Positions 11,634-23,610 of a stretch of 64,000 bases of DNA are shown here, one piece after another. The translations under genes and the position numbers were made by a program. The first letter of the stretch is position 1. The number at the start of each line of letters is the position of its first letter. The notes beneath the pieces are model-generated. The model was not told the origin of the DNA, ran no database searches, and saw only the letters and a list, made by a program, of their open reading frames with translations. The DNA is from Heracleum sosnowskyi (taxonomy: Eukaryota > Streptophyta > Magnoliopsida > Apiales > Apiaceae). Where the stretch lies: the NCBI GenBank assembly GCA_030848705.1, contig JAUIZM010000013.1, forward strand, positions 2,226,796-2,290,795. The letters are read 5' to 3'.

Positions 11634-12971
11634 TAGGAAAACCAGCAGATTAGAGGCTAATGTTCACCGCCTATTCCGGTGACCTGTGTGACCTAACCAA
11701 GTGAGCAACACTATGGAAATGTCACCGACTTGGTTGAGAAACACTACATCGCCAAATTGATTTTGGAACTATAACAAAAAATTTGATGTTTTTAATTATA
11801 TTCCTTCCATCTCATTGTTACGTCTCCATTGTTTTTCTATCTCTATGTCACTAGTTACAAGTGAGTACATATTTTTTTTTTATATTTTTGAAAGGCTTAG
11901 TACATACTCATGAATCAAGTCAAAATAAAAGGTAAATGTGTAGGTGTGTTTAATTATATTCCTTCCATCTCAATATTATGTCTCCATTGTTTTGCTGTCA
12001 AATTGATTTGATTAAAAATTAAATATTATTTTTTATATAATCATCAATATATATATATAAAGATACACTGGAGGTGAGGTATATATATGGTCAAGGGAAA
12101 GTATGATAGAATTTTAAATGTACTCAAAAGATATATACTTATATAAAGTGTTTAAATAAGTTTTAAATGTTTTATTTCATATTATAAAAGCCACCTAAAC
12201 ACACATTTATGATTTTATTTTAAATATTATATATTTTAATGTTGATCATATAATTTATTGAAAATTTTAAATAAGTAAACTAGACATATATATTAGTGTT
12301 AACTTAGTGGGAAAAAAAAATTAACAATACATTATCATTAGCAAAAAAATTGTTCTTCGATCGCATGTAAACATATATAATACGAATCTAACATGTAGAA
12401 AATACAAATTTAATACTTTTTATTGATTTAATGATGGTAATATATAATTTATATTAAAGAAAAAGTTTCAATCTATTTGATTGTTAGTTGTAACACCTTA
12501 AATTTATAAACCATTCACTCTAATTTTGTTTGTAAATATTTATCATATATACTTACATTTTGTTTTAGCTAAAAAATTAATTTAACCATCTATTTTACTC
12601 CAAAAATAAACCAATAAACATTTCCTTATAAAATTTTAGGAAATATTTAGGTTTACAGTTTGTAATAAGTAACATTGGTCTAGGTTATAGTTCTGACAAG
12701 TGTGTACCGACAACAACACGTTGTGTCATACATCGATCTGACAAAATTTACCTTTTTAATATCTTTTGTCTGTTTGAATATAATAATATACCTCAGGTGA
12801 TTCTTGGTTTAAGAATAAAAATTAATATTTAATAATCAACATAACAGTAAAAACTTTAATGAAAAGGGAATATACATATAATTTTAGTTTAATACATGCT
12901 AAAATAATATACATCTAATGGAAAGTTATTTAGAAATATTACATATTTTTATACATCTATATTATAATAAA
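11634..12971. repeat. Duplicated unit, copy C (empty-site paralogue)
   Basis: Starts in the distal promoter repeat (aaaaccagcagattagagg), continues through the segment shared with copy B, crosses the AT run at about 12045-12060 where copy B has the Helitron pair, and runs on collinearly with 10272-11224. No coding exon and no TATA box are included, because the copy starts just past it. Confidence 0.78.
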
Positions 12972-14212
12972 CTAGGTTGCTAAGTCGGCTTCGCAGCGGC
13001 ATTATAATATATTTGTTAAGAAAAAGAATATTAGAATAAAAATTGTGAAATAAATATCTACAAAATTATATAAATTATCAAATAAAATAAATTCTGTAAA
13101 ATTTGCATTTGGGTAGATAATATTATAAATTATTTAAATATTTACAAAGAAAGTTCTATCAAGTTTGAAAATAATAAAAGAAAATTTTATCAAGTTTGAA
13201 AATAGTAAAAGAGAAAATTGCAATTATTAAAAATAAGATCCTACAAATTCGAAAATAATAAGGAAGTTGTAATTTTCCAATTCCTCCATTCTTACAAATT
13301 TGAGAATAATAAAAAAAGTTCTATCAAGTTTGAAAATAATAAAAGAAAGTTCTATCTTGTTTAGTTTGAAAATAATAAAAGAAAATTCTAAATAATAATG
13401 CATTAGATCCTAAAAGTTCGAAAGGAATAAAGAAATCGACATTAGATCTTACAAATTTGAGAAGTTTGAGAATAATAAAAAAAAGTTCTATCTAATTTGA
13501 AAATAATAAAAGAAAATTCTAAAATTAGATCTTAAAAGCTCGAAAGGAATAAAGAAATCGACATTAGATCTTACAAATCTGAGAAGTTGCAATTTTCCAA
13601 TTCTCTTTCTACAAAATCGAAAATAATAAAGGAAGTTGTAATTTTTCAAATATTTTCCTACAAAATCGAAAATAATAAAGGAAGTTGTAATTATTAATAT
13701 TAAAAATTGTGAAAATTTGAGAAAATTAGAAAAATAAAACGAAGCGATTTAAGAGTCGCCACCTCACCGCCCCCGTCTTCTCCTAATTTGAAAATAAAAA
13801 AAAGGTTCTATCAAGTTTGAAAAAAAAAAAAAAAAAAAGTTCTATCAAATTTGAAAATAATAAAAGAGAAAATTGCAATTATTAACATAAGATCCTACAA
13901 ATTCAAAAATAATAAGGAAGTTGTAATTTTTTAATTGACAAAAGTTCTATCAAGTTTGAAAATAATAAAAGAAAGTTCTATCAATTTTGAAAGTAAAAGA
14001 AAGTTCTGTCAATTCCCTTCCTACAAAATTGAAAATAATAAAGAAAATTATAATTTTTCGATTTCCTTTCTACAAAATCGAAAATAATAAATAAAGTTGT
14101 AATTATTAATATTAAAAATTGAGAAAAATAGAAAATTAGAAAAATAGAACGAAGAGATTTGAGAGCCGCCACCTCACCTCACCGCCCCGTCTCCTTTATA
14201 TAAGTATATTGA
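12972..14212 (-). mobile_element. Non-autonomous Helitron with a short internal minisatellite
   Basis: On the minus strand it starts A|TCAATATACTTATATAAAG at 14212 and ends CCTAG|T at 12972, length 1241 bp. Host A and T flank it on the correct sides. A GC-rich terminal block (accgccccgtctcc) lies just inside the 5' end. The same 5' sequence opens the Helitron at 32904 and the same 3' sequence closes it at 49173. The body is a degenerate array around aagttctatcaagtttgaaa and aataataaaag, with units of about 30-60 bases. No ORF is supported. Confidence 0.75.
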
Positions 14213-15429
14213 TTGAAATATTAAAATTTTGGTTGTCCTTACTTTTTCTTATATAATTGGGTTTTATTAAATTTTTACTGTTTCTAGATAAAATAAGATA
14301 CAAATATATCTTTAGAACTTACTTATTTTTAAATTTCGTTTTCAAAATCTTTTTACAAACCTAAAAAAATCTAACTTATCCTACAAACATTTCTACTCAC
14401 CAACTAGTTTTACGCCACCTAAAATGGAATAACAGCCCCAAAATAATAACATCAAGGCTACAAAGAAATATTTAAATATTTTTTAAAATATTTTATAATT
14501 AAAGAGGAAACGAACTATCCACCTCTGTATAAAAGGTGAAAGTCACAATTTTTAAGTGTGTTATGGTTCTTGAAATTTAGGAGAAAATCATCTTGTTCAA
14601 ACTTTATTTGACTTTCACCAGGATTTAAAGTTTTTAAAAATAAACGAGATATCTCTATATTTTAATTTAAGAAAATATATAAATAACATATTGAATGTGG
14701 TATATTCTTAAATACTTGTAAAATAATGTATATTATTAACTGTTTGTAACAAACTTAACGCTTTATATTTTAGTGTAAGAATATATATAAATACAAGTTG
14801 ATAAGTGCGTAATAAAATATACTTCTAAATATAATATAAAATAAATTATTAATTCTTAGTAATAATGGGAATATCTTTATATTTTAATTTCAGAATACAT
14901 ATAGGTAACACGATAAAAATATCTTTAAAAGAATCTTAAAACATTCCTAAATATTATATAAATTATTAGCTCTCAGCATATTAGTGTATCTTCATTTCCA
15001 AAAATATTATTTATATACACTCTACATGTAATTTTATATTGTTAAAAATAGCTTGAATTCATAAAAAAAAATAAAAGAAAGTGAAAATGAAGAGATTATA
15101 TTGTATTTTATTATTTTTTATATAAAATGCTAGTTAAGAGCTTATAGAGCCTCATAAATTTAGGGAGAAAAAAGATGATTTTAAATATTTAAAGAATTTT
15201 TAAGAGTTTATTGGAGTTTAATTTAAACATTCATTTTTATTTTTTAAACTTGATAGCTCGTATAAACAGACTATTAAGAAAGCTCTATTAGTCATAGAAA
15301 ACTCATTGTAAATTTGTAATTTATTTCACCCTTCATCAAATTTGGTTTTGTATAATCTGATATTTTATGTTTCAAATTACTTGTTTATTTTAATTTTTAC
15401 GCACTTATTTTAATGTTCATTAAATGTAT
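14213..15429. other. AT-rich intergenic DNA, no gene seen
   Basis: Long AT-rich stretch without open frames above background or recognisable element ends. Several loosely related words (gaatatatataaata, tctttatattttaattt) suggest decayed repeats. Confidence 0.45.
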
Positions 15430-15434
15430 AATTG

Positions 15435-16338
15435 TGTTGTGCCCAAAATCTCACATGTGCTCAATTTAAGACTCATACTTGTTGTAGGTCCAACAGGGGT
15501 GTATTGGGTTAGGATTGTATGGACCGAGGTGCAGGTTAAGGGTACCGAGGTGTTGGTTCAGGACACCATGGTTTAGGTGCAGGGTACTCTAATAGGTTCA
15601 GGGTGCCAAAAACAGGTTCAATGTGTCGAGGTTCAGGTGAAGGGTATTGAGGTTCAGGTGGTCTGAACCTCGGGACTGGTTTCAGGTGCCGAGTAGACAG
15701 AACCTCGGGAAGGCAGAATACTAGTTGGATAAGGACTCAACTACCTATAATTTAGGAGCACGAAAGTATAATTGGCAAAGGACTTCTAGGCTTAATAAAA
15801 CGTACTAGATAGAGCAAATATAATCAATATAGGACTTGTATTGGTGGTTTCGGATATACATCACTTGCATGAGGATTTATAGGACTTAGTTATGGATGTG
15901 GACTAGGACACTGGAAAGCTCAGCTGGAGCTACCTAATTCGACTATAACTCTAAGATGGATTATCATAGAGTGGCCGAATTCACAGTAAGGAAGAAGTAT
16001 AAATCTAATAGAACTACATGAGGCTTGATTCCTATAAATAGGATATGTAGGCACTTGACTAAAGGATTCAGATTTTCACTCTTGAGACGCATAAGGCTTG
16101 TGCACCTCTGTGATACATATTCCGGTGAATTGACTGGCCGTGTAGGATTTACGCCACCCACTTCAACCGGTGGTTTTGTCAACTCAGCCCCCGGAGATAT
16201 ACTTCTATTATTCTATACCTATCACGAGCTTCAGGTTTCTATCTGTAAACCTACAGCTCCGTCCGATAATAAGAACACGTTCTGCGAATATTCCAGCGAG
16301 ATTTTCTCAATTGTGTTGTACCAAATTTTCTCACAACA
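15435..16338 (+). mobile_element. Solo LTR, 904 bp
   Basis: Starts TGTTGTGCCC and ends CTCACAACA, so the ends are inverted (TGTTGTG/CACAACA). It is flanked by the 5 bp duplication aattg (15430-15434 and 16339-16343). A TATA-like word cctataaatagg lies near 16031-16042 on the plus strand, followed by a less AT-rich R/U5-like stretch. No internal coding region is attached, which fits unequal recombination between two LTRs. The left half holds many copies of aggttcaggtg-like words. The retrotransposon family cannot be named from the LTR alone. Confidence 0.85.
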
Positions 16339-16343
16339 AATTG

Positions 16344-16790
16344 CACAAACTATTTTCAATTTTCTTTGTAAAAGAGTTTAATATAATTTTATTTTGACAA
16401 AATTTGAAAAATAATTAACCAAATTATGTCAATAATATATTTTAAAATACGTGCAAATGAAAATAGATAAGTATTTTCGCATTGGGAAAATGATGCTTCA
16501 CGTTTCTTGTATTTGTCAAAATTACAAATGAAGCCCAACAAACGATGATAAGAGAGAAAATGGTGACTAATTAGAATGTGCCACAAGGTCCATCACCAGG
16601 AATGGGCCCAGGTTTACTCTTTCCAAAGCTTCACCATTCACGGGCTATAAATTAAATCTTTTTCATTTCATTTGAAGGTTTTAAACTTTGACAACTAATT
16701 ATGATTCAAACTAAACAAATGACATTTACAAAGTGATTAAATGGTGAAAATGACTTTTATTTGTGACTTGCATACTTAATAAACTGGCAA
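16344..16790. other. Intergenic DNA between solo LTR and outer Helitron
   Basis: No gene or element seen. The last base (A, 16790) is the host side of the outer Helitron junction. Confidence 0.4.
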
Positions 16791-17339
16791 TCATATACTT
16801 ATATAAAAAAGAAGAATACGAGGGCGGCGAGTTAGCGTCTCTTAAATTCCTTCGATTTATTTTTTTAATTTTCTCAAAATTTTAAATTATTAATATTAAA
16901 TATTCGAAAATATCTCAATTGTCTTTAAAATTAATGGAGAAACTAAATATTCAATTTTAATGTTCTTGCATTTAAAATTTTTACTAATGGAAGAAACTGA
17001 TATACATTTTTAATAATGTAGGAAATTAAATGTAATTTCAATACTCTCCTAATTTTTTTTATTAATAAATATACTTAATAACATAGGAAATATAATCGGA
17101 ATATTCTCCTGAATTTTCTGTTCAAGTCAAAACTAAGTATACTACACTAATATTCTCCTAAACTTACCCTGCGAGTCTAATTTATTTAGTAATTTCTTTT
17201 TATTATCTTTTAAATTAGGAAAATTATAAGAAAACGATATGAGAGGTGCTAGACGATTTGAGAGGCGCCTCTCAAATTGCTTTGATCTATTTTTCTAATG
17301 TTCTCAAAATTTTGAATTAATAATATTAAATGTTACTCC

Positions 17340-17844
17340 TGTTGTGGATTTAAAAACGTGCTTGTGAATTTAATGCGAGGGTTTAATGAGCTTCAAGCTT
17401 TAATGGCTGCACTTGTGTTTCGAGACTAAATCGGTCCTCACAAGATGCCTACGTATCTCAAATCGTTATTGAGAATCAAGCCAAAGACGTAGTTCTGATT
17501 GTAGAATCAGGGACCTTATATATGCGTCTGGAGCCTAGTATTTATGGTATGTTTAGGAGTCTTAGCGAATAAGTCTCCTTTTTGATATTGGATAAGCATT
17601 GTATTGCTTGCAGGATAAGTCTTTTCCTTGTCGATAAAGGCTATGACTCATTAATTGCCTTTAATTGGGATTCTGGATCCTTCTTTGACCAATTTGCCAT
17701 AATTCGGACTCTTTTAATGAGTTGTATATTTTCCCTATTCATTAATTTCGTAATTAATGAATAATTAGGGTGTCGGACCTTAAATATCGGTCTTTTGTTT
17801 GACTAGTCAATTATATTTCTATAATTACTTTTCTGACCATATCA
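17340..17844 (-). repeat. 3' LTR of the gypsy element
   Basis: Starts TGTTGTGGAT and ends ACCATATCA. It has the same length as the partner at 31604-32108 and differs at nine positions by eye. Confidence 0.93.
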
Positions 17845-17860
17845 TTTGCCCCCCAACTTC
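17845..17860 (-). promoter_or_regulatory. Polypurine tract of the gypsy element
   Basis: The minus strand reads agaagttggggggcaaa immediately before the 3' LTR. It is the expected primer site for plus-strand DNA synthesis. Confidence 0.75.
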
Positions 17861-17996
17861 TGGGAAAATCTCCTCGGGGTTTTCGTAGAAGTTATAACTG
17901 TCCTTTTTCGAGATTCGAGATCTTGTTTTTCACGAATTTTTGTTCCACTTTTCTGGAAAATAATTAATTATTTTTCCTTTATTTATCGGAAAATCT

Positions 17997-18770
17997 GTGT
18001 TCTGGGTGTGCATACCCCCGCCTAGGAGACGTTCTAGGTTGCCACGCCTAGAAACAATGTCTCCTGGGCGTGGGTCTTTCAAAGTTGGCTCAAGGAGCTT
18101 CTTGGCGTGGGTACCCCCGCCTAGGAGACATTCTAGGTTGCCACGCCTAGAAACCATGTCTCCTGGGCGTGGGTCTTTCAAAGTTGGCTCAAGGAGCTTC
18201 TGGGCGTGGGTACCCCCGCCTAGGAGACGTTCTAGGTTGCCACGCCTAGAAACCATGTCTCCTGGGCGTGGGTCTTTCAAGGTTGGCTCAAGGAGCTTCT
18301 GGGCGTGGGTACCCCCGCCTAGGAGACATGTTGCCACGCCTAGAAACTATGTCTCCTGGGCGTGGGTCTTTCAAAGTTGGCTCAAGGAGCTTCTTGGCGT
18401 GGGTACCCCCGCCTAGGAGACGTTCTAGGTTGCCACGCCTAGAAACTATGTCTCCTGGGCGTGGGTCCTTCAAGGTTGGCTCAAGGAGCTTCTTGGCGTG
18501 GGTACCCCCGCCTAGGAGACGTTCTAGGTTGCCACGCCTAGAAACTATGTCTCCTGGGCGTGGGTCTTTCAAGGTTGGCTCAAGGAGCTTCTTGGCGTGG
18601 GTACCCCCGCCTAGGAGACGTTCTAGGTTGCCACGCCTAGAAACTATGTCTCCTGGGCGGGGGTCTTTCAAGGATGGCTCAAGAAGCTTCTGGGCGTGGG
18701 TACCCCCGCCAAGGAGACGTCCTAGGTTGCCACGCCTAGAAACTATGCCTCTTGGGCGTGCTTTATAGAA
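17997..18770. repeat. 99 bp tandem array in the gypsy 3' region
   Basis: Eight units start near 18012, 18111, 18210, 18309, 18403, 18502, 18601 and 18700. The spacing is 99 bases except one 94-base unit. Each unit carries an inverted repeat (gcctaggagac against gtctcctgggc) and the word ggtacccccgcc. Because 99 is divisible by three, long open frames appear on both strands here, but they are by-products of the repeat. Confidence 0.95.
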
Positions 18771-19126
18771 GTTGGGCCTTGTCAGGCCTTTGTTTGGTTA
18801 AATTTAACCAATATCTATTTTTTTTTATGTTGAATATTCTAGATTCTTCTAGAACTTTCAATTCGAATTTATTTGGGCTTCCCGCCTAGCGATTCTCCAG
18901 GTTCTTCTAGAACTTGTAATTCAAATTTTGAATTTCTTTGGGCTTCCCGCCTATGAAAGGCCCAATGACTTGTTCTCGGTCCATATACCGTCTATAGACG
19001 GTTCATTGGAACGTTGTCACCGGCTACTACTCCTATAAATTGAGTGGAGTAGAACTTCCATTTTTCACACTTCAAAGTCACTCTACTAAATTATCTCAGA
19101 AACTTTCCTTAAAAAAGCTCTGCTAG
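18771..19126 (+). promoter_or_regulatory. Promoter and 5' leader of the gypsy antisense ORF
   Basis: A plus-strand TATA box (TATAAAT, 19034-19040) lies 86 bases before the CACTA insertion. The leader resumes at 23625 and reaches the ATG at 23746. Removing the CACTA element gives a TATA-to-ATG distance of about 205 bases, suitable for an independent promoter. A related word pair (ttctagaacttg and cttcccgccta) is repeated near 18850 and 18910. Confidence 0.5.
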
Positions 19127-19141
19127 CACTAGTACAAAACA

Positions 19142-19470
19142 GGCCTATTACGTCGCCTTTTTTGGTCTTTTACGTCGCCCTTTTGGCGACGTATACAGGG
19201 GCGTCGTATAAAGTCACCATCTTTTACGTCGGTTAAAAAGGCGACGTATAAAGCATCATATACGTCGGTTAAAAAGGCGACGTATAAGACCAAAAAGGAC
19301 GACGTATAATTTCATAAAAAGGGCGACGTATAAGATCAAAAAGCGCGACGTATAATGTCATAAAAAGGGCGACGTATAAAATCAAAAAGGGCGACGTATA
19401 ATATCAAAAAAAGGCGACGAATAAGATCAAAAAGGGCGACGTATAAGACCAAAAAGGCCTACGTATGTCT
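19142..19470. repeat. Left subterminal repeats of the CACTA element
   Basis: More than a dozen tacgtcg/cgacgta words. One pair forms the near-perfect hairpin ttacgtcgcccttttggcga, continuing cgta. The mirror region is at 23310-23610. Confidence 0.85.
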
Positions 19471-19752
19471 ACTGAAAAATGACATTTTTTCCCCTGTTTA
19501 TATTTATATATACATCAAAATTCCTATTATTAACAACCAAAAATAATAATAAAACTTGCAACCCAAATTTCTCAACAAAGTGACTAATTAAATTAAAATA
19601 ATTATTATCACATACTTGAAATACAAACCATTCTAATTATACAAATCTGAAATACAATGGTAAATCAGAGCACTAGAAAAAATCATTCTAGGGGTCAAGG
19701 TTTGCTTCCTGCTAATTGTAATTATACAAATCTTAAAAAGAAAATCTTAATT

Positions 19753-22700
19753 CTAGGAGCCACATGAATGCTCTGACTCAGATGTATCCATGTCTTCCAG
19801 TAACTCAACAAAGTTCCCCCCACCATTGTATAGCATTGACTTCCGAGATCCCTGAAATAATAAAAGCAGCCAATAAGTATATAGATAAGAGCGGAAATTA
19901 CGTAAAAAATCTTACATAAAACAACCAATACGCAACAGATAACCAATTCAGTTCAATATAGTAATACACAACATATTATCATATACACAACATATTATCA
20001 TATACGCATCAGCCCAAAGAGTTGCCAAAAGGAAGACCAAAAGGAAGGCAAGTAAACCTATCTTGTAAAATCAATAATTCCACAGAATATAGAAACTTAC
20101 ACGGAGAGAATATCGGTAAAGGTTTGTAATATGCTGGTCTTGAATCGGTTTTGGGTTCAGGCCTGTCTGAATGAGTTTTGCATCAGCATTGATACGGATA
20201 TCCTGTGGAAACCAAATCGTAAGTAGCCAACCCATTAGATTTGAGATTTAACTCGCATAGTAAGCATAAGGAAATAAAATCATGTAAGAGACTGAACCTC
20301 TGCATCAGAGTCAAAATCCAGTTCCATGTCCTCTCTATCATTGAGCCAGAGATTGTAAATAACAATTTTTGTCCCATGCTGCCCTATGTCATCAAACTGT
20401 TCACTCAGTTAATATGACGCAACTATTGAAAAGGAATTTGAAGTAATGTGTTAGCATCCAAATGAGTCAATATATTAATAATGCAGTAATGTATGACATC
20501 TTAAATGTATAAGAGAGAAGTCCAACACTCTGATAAAGTCCCCTGCTCATAAAAAAAATTATATCAGCTTAAATAAACTTTAAAATACTCAAAAGCAGAG
20601 GACAGATAAATTCTGAAGAAAACACAAGTAGACAATATTCTTATGAAATTGGCATAATGTTCTTCAGATGCTGATGTTTAATGTTCTGCAAAGGGCAATA
20701 ATACAGATTCCATGAAGTTTTAGCTGAAAAACTTCAACAGATGCCATATTGCATCAAATTGCAAAGTAACCTTAAATTTTGTTCGATATTGTAGTTAACT
20801 ATATGGAAGACTGAGGATTCAGAGATAGCCTAAATTTAAAGATTCTCCTGATGCCTAAAAAATCATATAAACTGCCAATATACATGTCGAGATACATTTA
20901 AAATTCTTGAACAGATGTCAAACCTCGCACTGGAGTGTCGGGTGAAGACAATAACGTCCGAACCAAGTCTCATACTGCTCGTCTTAAACCCATTTCCGTC
21001 TGTGGAGTTACAGTTAGTAATCAGCACACAAAGTGGAGAGCAAAAATGAGCGCCAATGAACTCAATATATTCATACACTGCCCGATTACGTTTTTCTTCT
21101 TCTTATCTGAAAATCCAAAGCTCATGCAATGGCGAATAGATTCCGGGTGCATTCCACCACCATCATCTTGTTATAGACATACAAGGTTTCAGAAGATTAT
21201 ATACTGCAACTAAATTAAACATACATGAAAATGGAGGAAATGTGTCTCCCACATGAACTTCAAAGAACAGAGGACATATTAATGCATTAATACCTTGAAT
21301 AAGTAACGCCGGACTTCCATCCCGAGGATTAGTAGTCTTGTCTATCACAACAAATGTAGCCCCATTTTGTATCTAGTTTTAGACAACAAATATCATTTGC
21401 TTTTAATTATAACTAGACATCAAGACCAGTACCAACAGATAATAGCATGATATGAAGCTTTCAGCCAGACATTACAACTCAAAAATAAATAAATAGTAAC
21501 TAAATTAAAGAAAAATCCAATGGGAATAGAGTCTCTCTCTGTCACTTAAAATCTATGATTTAGCGACTTGCATTTTACTGTCACAAGTGACCATACAAAT
21601 ATCAATAACACTTTATTTTGAAAAATGGCAGTAACCAAAAATCAAATCAGAAATAGAATGAGAATGTACGCGGAACAAATTCAGAGTTACGTATATTAAA
21701 AAACAACCAGCATAAATTTATCAACCACAACAAAAAATTAAAAAATAAAGAGTAAATGTCACCTCATCAACTGCATTGTCAAGTAACTCTGCTATTGCTG
21801 CAAGCAAGAACCCAAACCAGAAAAAGTAATCAGATTAAGTACGCTGTAAACTTATATTTGTGTATAGATTGTTAGACAATGGAGAGAAATTTTCCAGGGA
21901 GCAGAAGACAGTTTAAAGGAAACATACCGCCAAAGACCCACTTATGTGAGGTGGCATTTGAGTGAAGGAACTCTGGATGTATGTGCATTTGACTATTCCC
22001 GTCTGAGAGAAAACAAAGACGATGAAGAAAGTATTTTAGAAAGTACTGGACCAGCATGAATGAGCACATGCTCTCTAAAGATAGGTTGATTTGATTTATA
22101 GCTATATCACAGGAAGCAGTCCAGTTTCATATTCTTAAACTCCTTACTATCTGTGTTTCGGGCCTGCATCTAAATAATCCTTTTTATACTAGTAACGTAA
22201 GGAAGCACAAGCAAACTTTATACAAGCTCAACAAAGGGAACATAAAGATTTGGTATTCATTTAAATCTATTTATGAATAAGTGACTGGACTGCCCCATGT
22301 CAAGTCAAAGATGATCAATGACATACATGAATACAAACCAATAAAAAAGGATAATGGCATACTGGAAGATATAAAAGAGGGTAAATGTACTTTTTATTGT
22401 AGTTTTAGCGCTATGTTCATTTCCAGAGTTTCCAGCTTTCCAAAATTGCCGACAAATAGGTGCTGCCCATGGAGAAGGCAGTTGACAAGGACTTGACTTG
22501 GCAACTTGAGCACTTCCTTCATTCACATAACACGAATTGTTTCCAGTCGATGTAGAAAATCTTGGGCTGATCCCATACTCGACTTCATATCTTGCAGGAT
22601 GTCTTCTGAATTGTTTAATTTGGAATTGAGTTCAAATTAAACAGATTTCACACGGAAATTAATACACAACATATTATCATATACGCATCATACATTACTC

Positions 22701-23041
22701 AATGATCAATTTTAGTTCATAAACAACCAATTCACATAAACAAGCTGCTTTGAATTTTAATTAAACAGGTTCCACACAGATAAATATAAAACACACTATC
22801 ATATACGCATCTTACATCACTCAGTGATAAATTTCAGTTCGTAAGTAAACAATTAACATCAACAAGAAGCTCCTATTCAAATTCAACTTCGCAACAATAC
22901 TAATTCAAACGAAAAAAAAAATAACAATTCAATTCACTTCACTTTCGAGATCTATATCGTAAATTAACAGCAACCGAAGAGTTCCAAACCTGAGCAAATA
23001 GAATCAAGAGTGCCGAGTCTATCTGATCCACTATCACTCAT
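19753..23041 (-). pseudogene. Captured MORC-family GHKL ATPase gene fragment, spliced
   Basis: MORC proteins are GHKL ATPases that compact chromatin and help silence transposons. Visible exons: 22990-23041 (ATG, 17 residues), 22391-22605, 21928-22002, 21763-21797, 21294-21372, 21077-21166, 20924-20999, 20298-20396, 20101-20202 and 19753-19851 (stop). Most boundaries are GT-AG. Exons 2-7 join in frame and give CRQFWKAG, HSNATSHKW, the ATP/Mg motif ELLDNAVDE, DDGGGM and GQYGNGFKTSSMRLG, then DVIVFTR. Exons 8-9 give EQFDDIGQHGTKIVIYNLW- and NLYRYSLR-type blocks. The middle of the S5 region between exons 7 and 8 is missing and that junction is out of frame. Exon 1 also does not join exon 2 in frame. 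The last exon matches nothing I recognise. It is a transduplicate, probably not a full enzyme. Confidence 0.82.
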
Positions 23042-23309
23042 CGGACAAAACGACGAGAGCGAGTAAATCCTCGTAGTATTAATCGGAAATCCAAACATCA
23101 AAGCTTGACGAGCAAGGTAACAGAGACAATTAGGGATAACTTGCGTTGCACAACCGAGAGCTGGAGGCGGTGGATGTGTTGGTGGTGATGGAGGCGTAAC
23201 CGAGAAAGGGGAGAGAGTTCTTGGGATTTTGGGGATTAACTGCTATCTAATTTAGGGATTTGGGGTTTTTAAAATGGGAAGGGTTAAAAGGGTAATTTAA
23301 AAAATTGAT

Positions 23310-23610
23310 TTTAAATGTCGTCTTATACAAAGCCCGACGTAAAAAGTACATATTATACGTCGCATTTTCCTCAACCGACGTATATAGTAGCATTATATAC
23401 GTCGCCTTTTCCTCAACCGACGTATAATGTCATTATATACGTCGTCTTTTACTCAACCGACGTATATAGTAGAATTATATATGTCGCCTTTTCCTCAACC
23501 GACGTATAAAACACTTATATACGTCGCCTTTAGGCGGAACCGACGTATATAAGTATTTTATACGTCGCCTTTGGATAGAACCGACGTATAATAGGCGACG
23601 TAAAAGATCA
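23310..23610. repeat. Right subterminal repeats of the CACTA element
   Basis: About ten tatacgtcgcctttt and accgacgtatata words, related to the left end, mark the binding region of the absent transposase. Confidence 0.85.

Noticed and set aside
16025..16397. Overlapping open frames of 118 and 75 residues
   Set aside because: Within the transcribed part of the solo LTR; no homology recognised.
17582..17764. 60-residue frame repeated at 31846-32028
   Set aside because: LTR sequence of the gypsy element, duplicated by retrotransposition.
17930..18768. Long open frames on both strands with repeating RRRSRLPRLETMSPG-like text
   Set aside because: Produced by the 99 bp tandem repeat, whose length is divisible by three; no start context or family.
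20863..21213. Plus-strand open frame of 92 residues over the MORC exons
   Set aside because: Shadow of the minus-strand MORC exons, which carry the conserved motifs.
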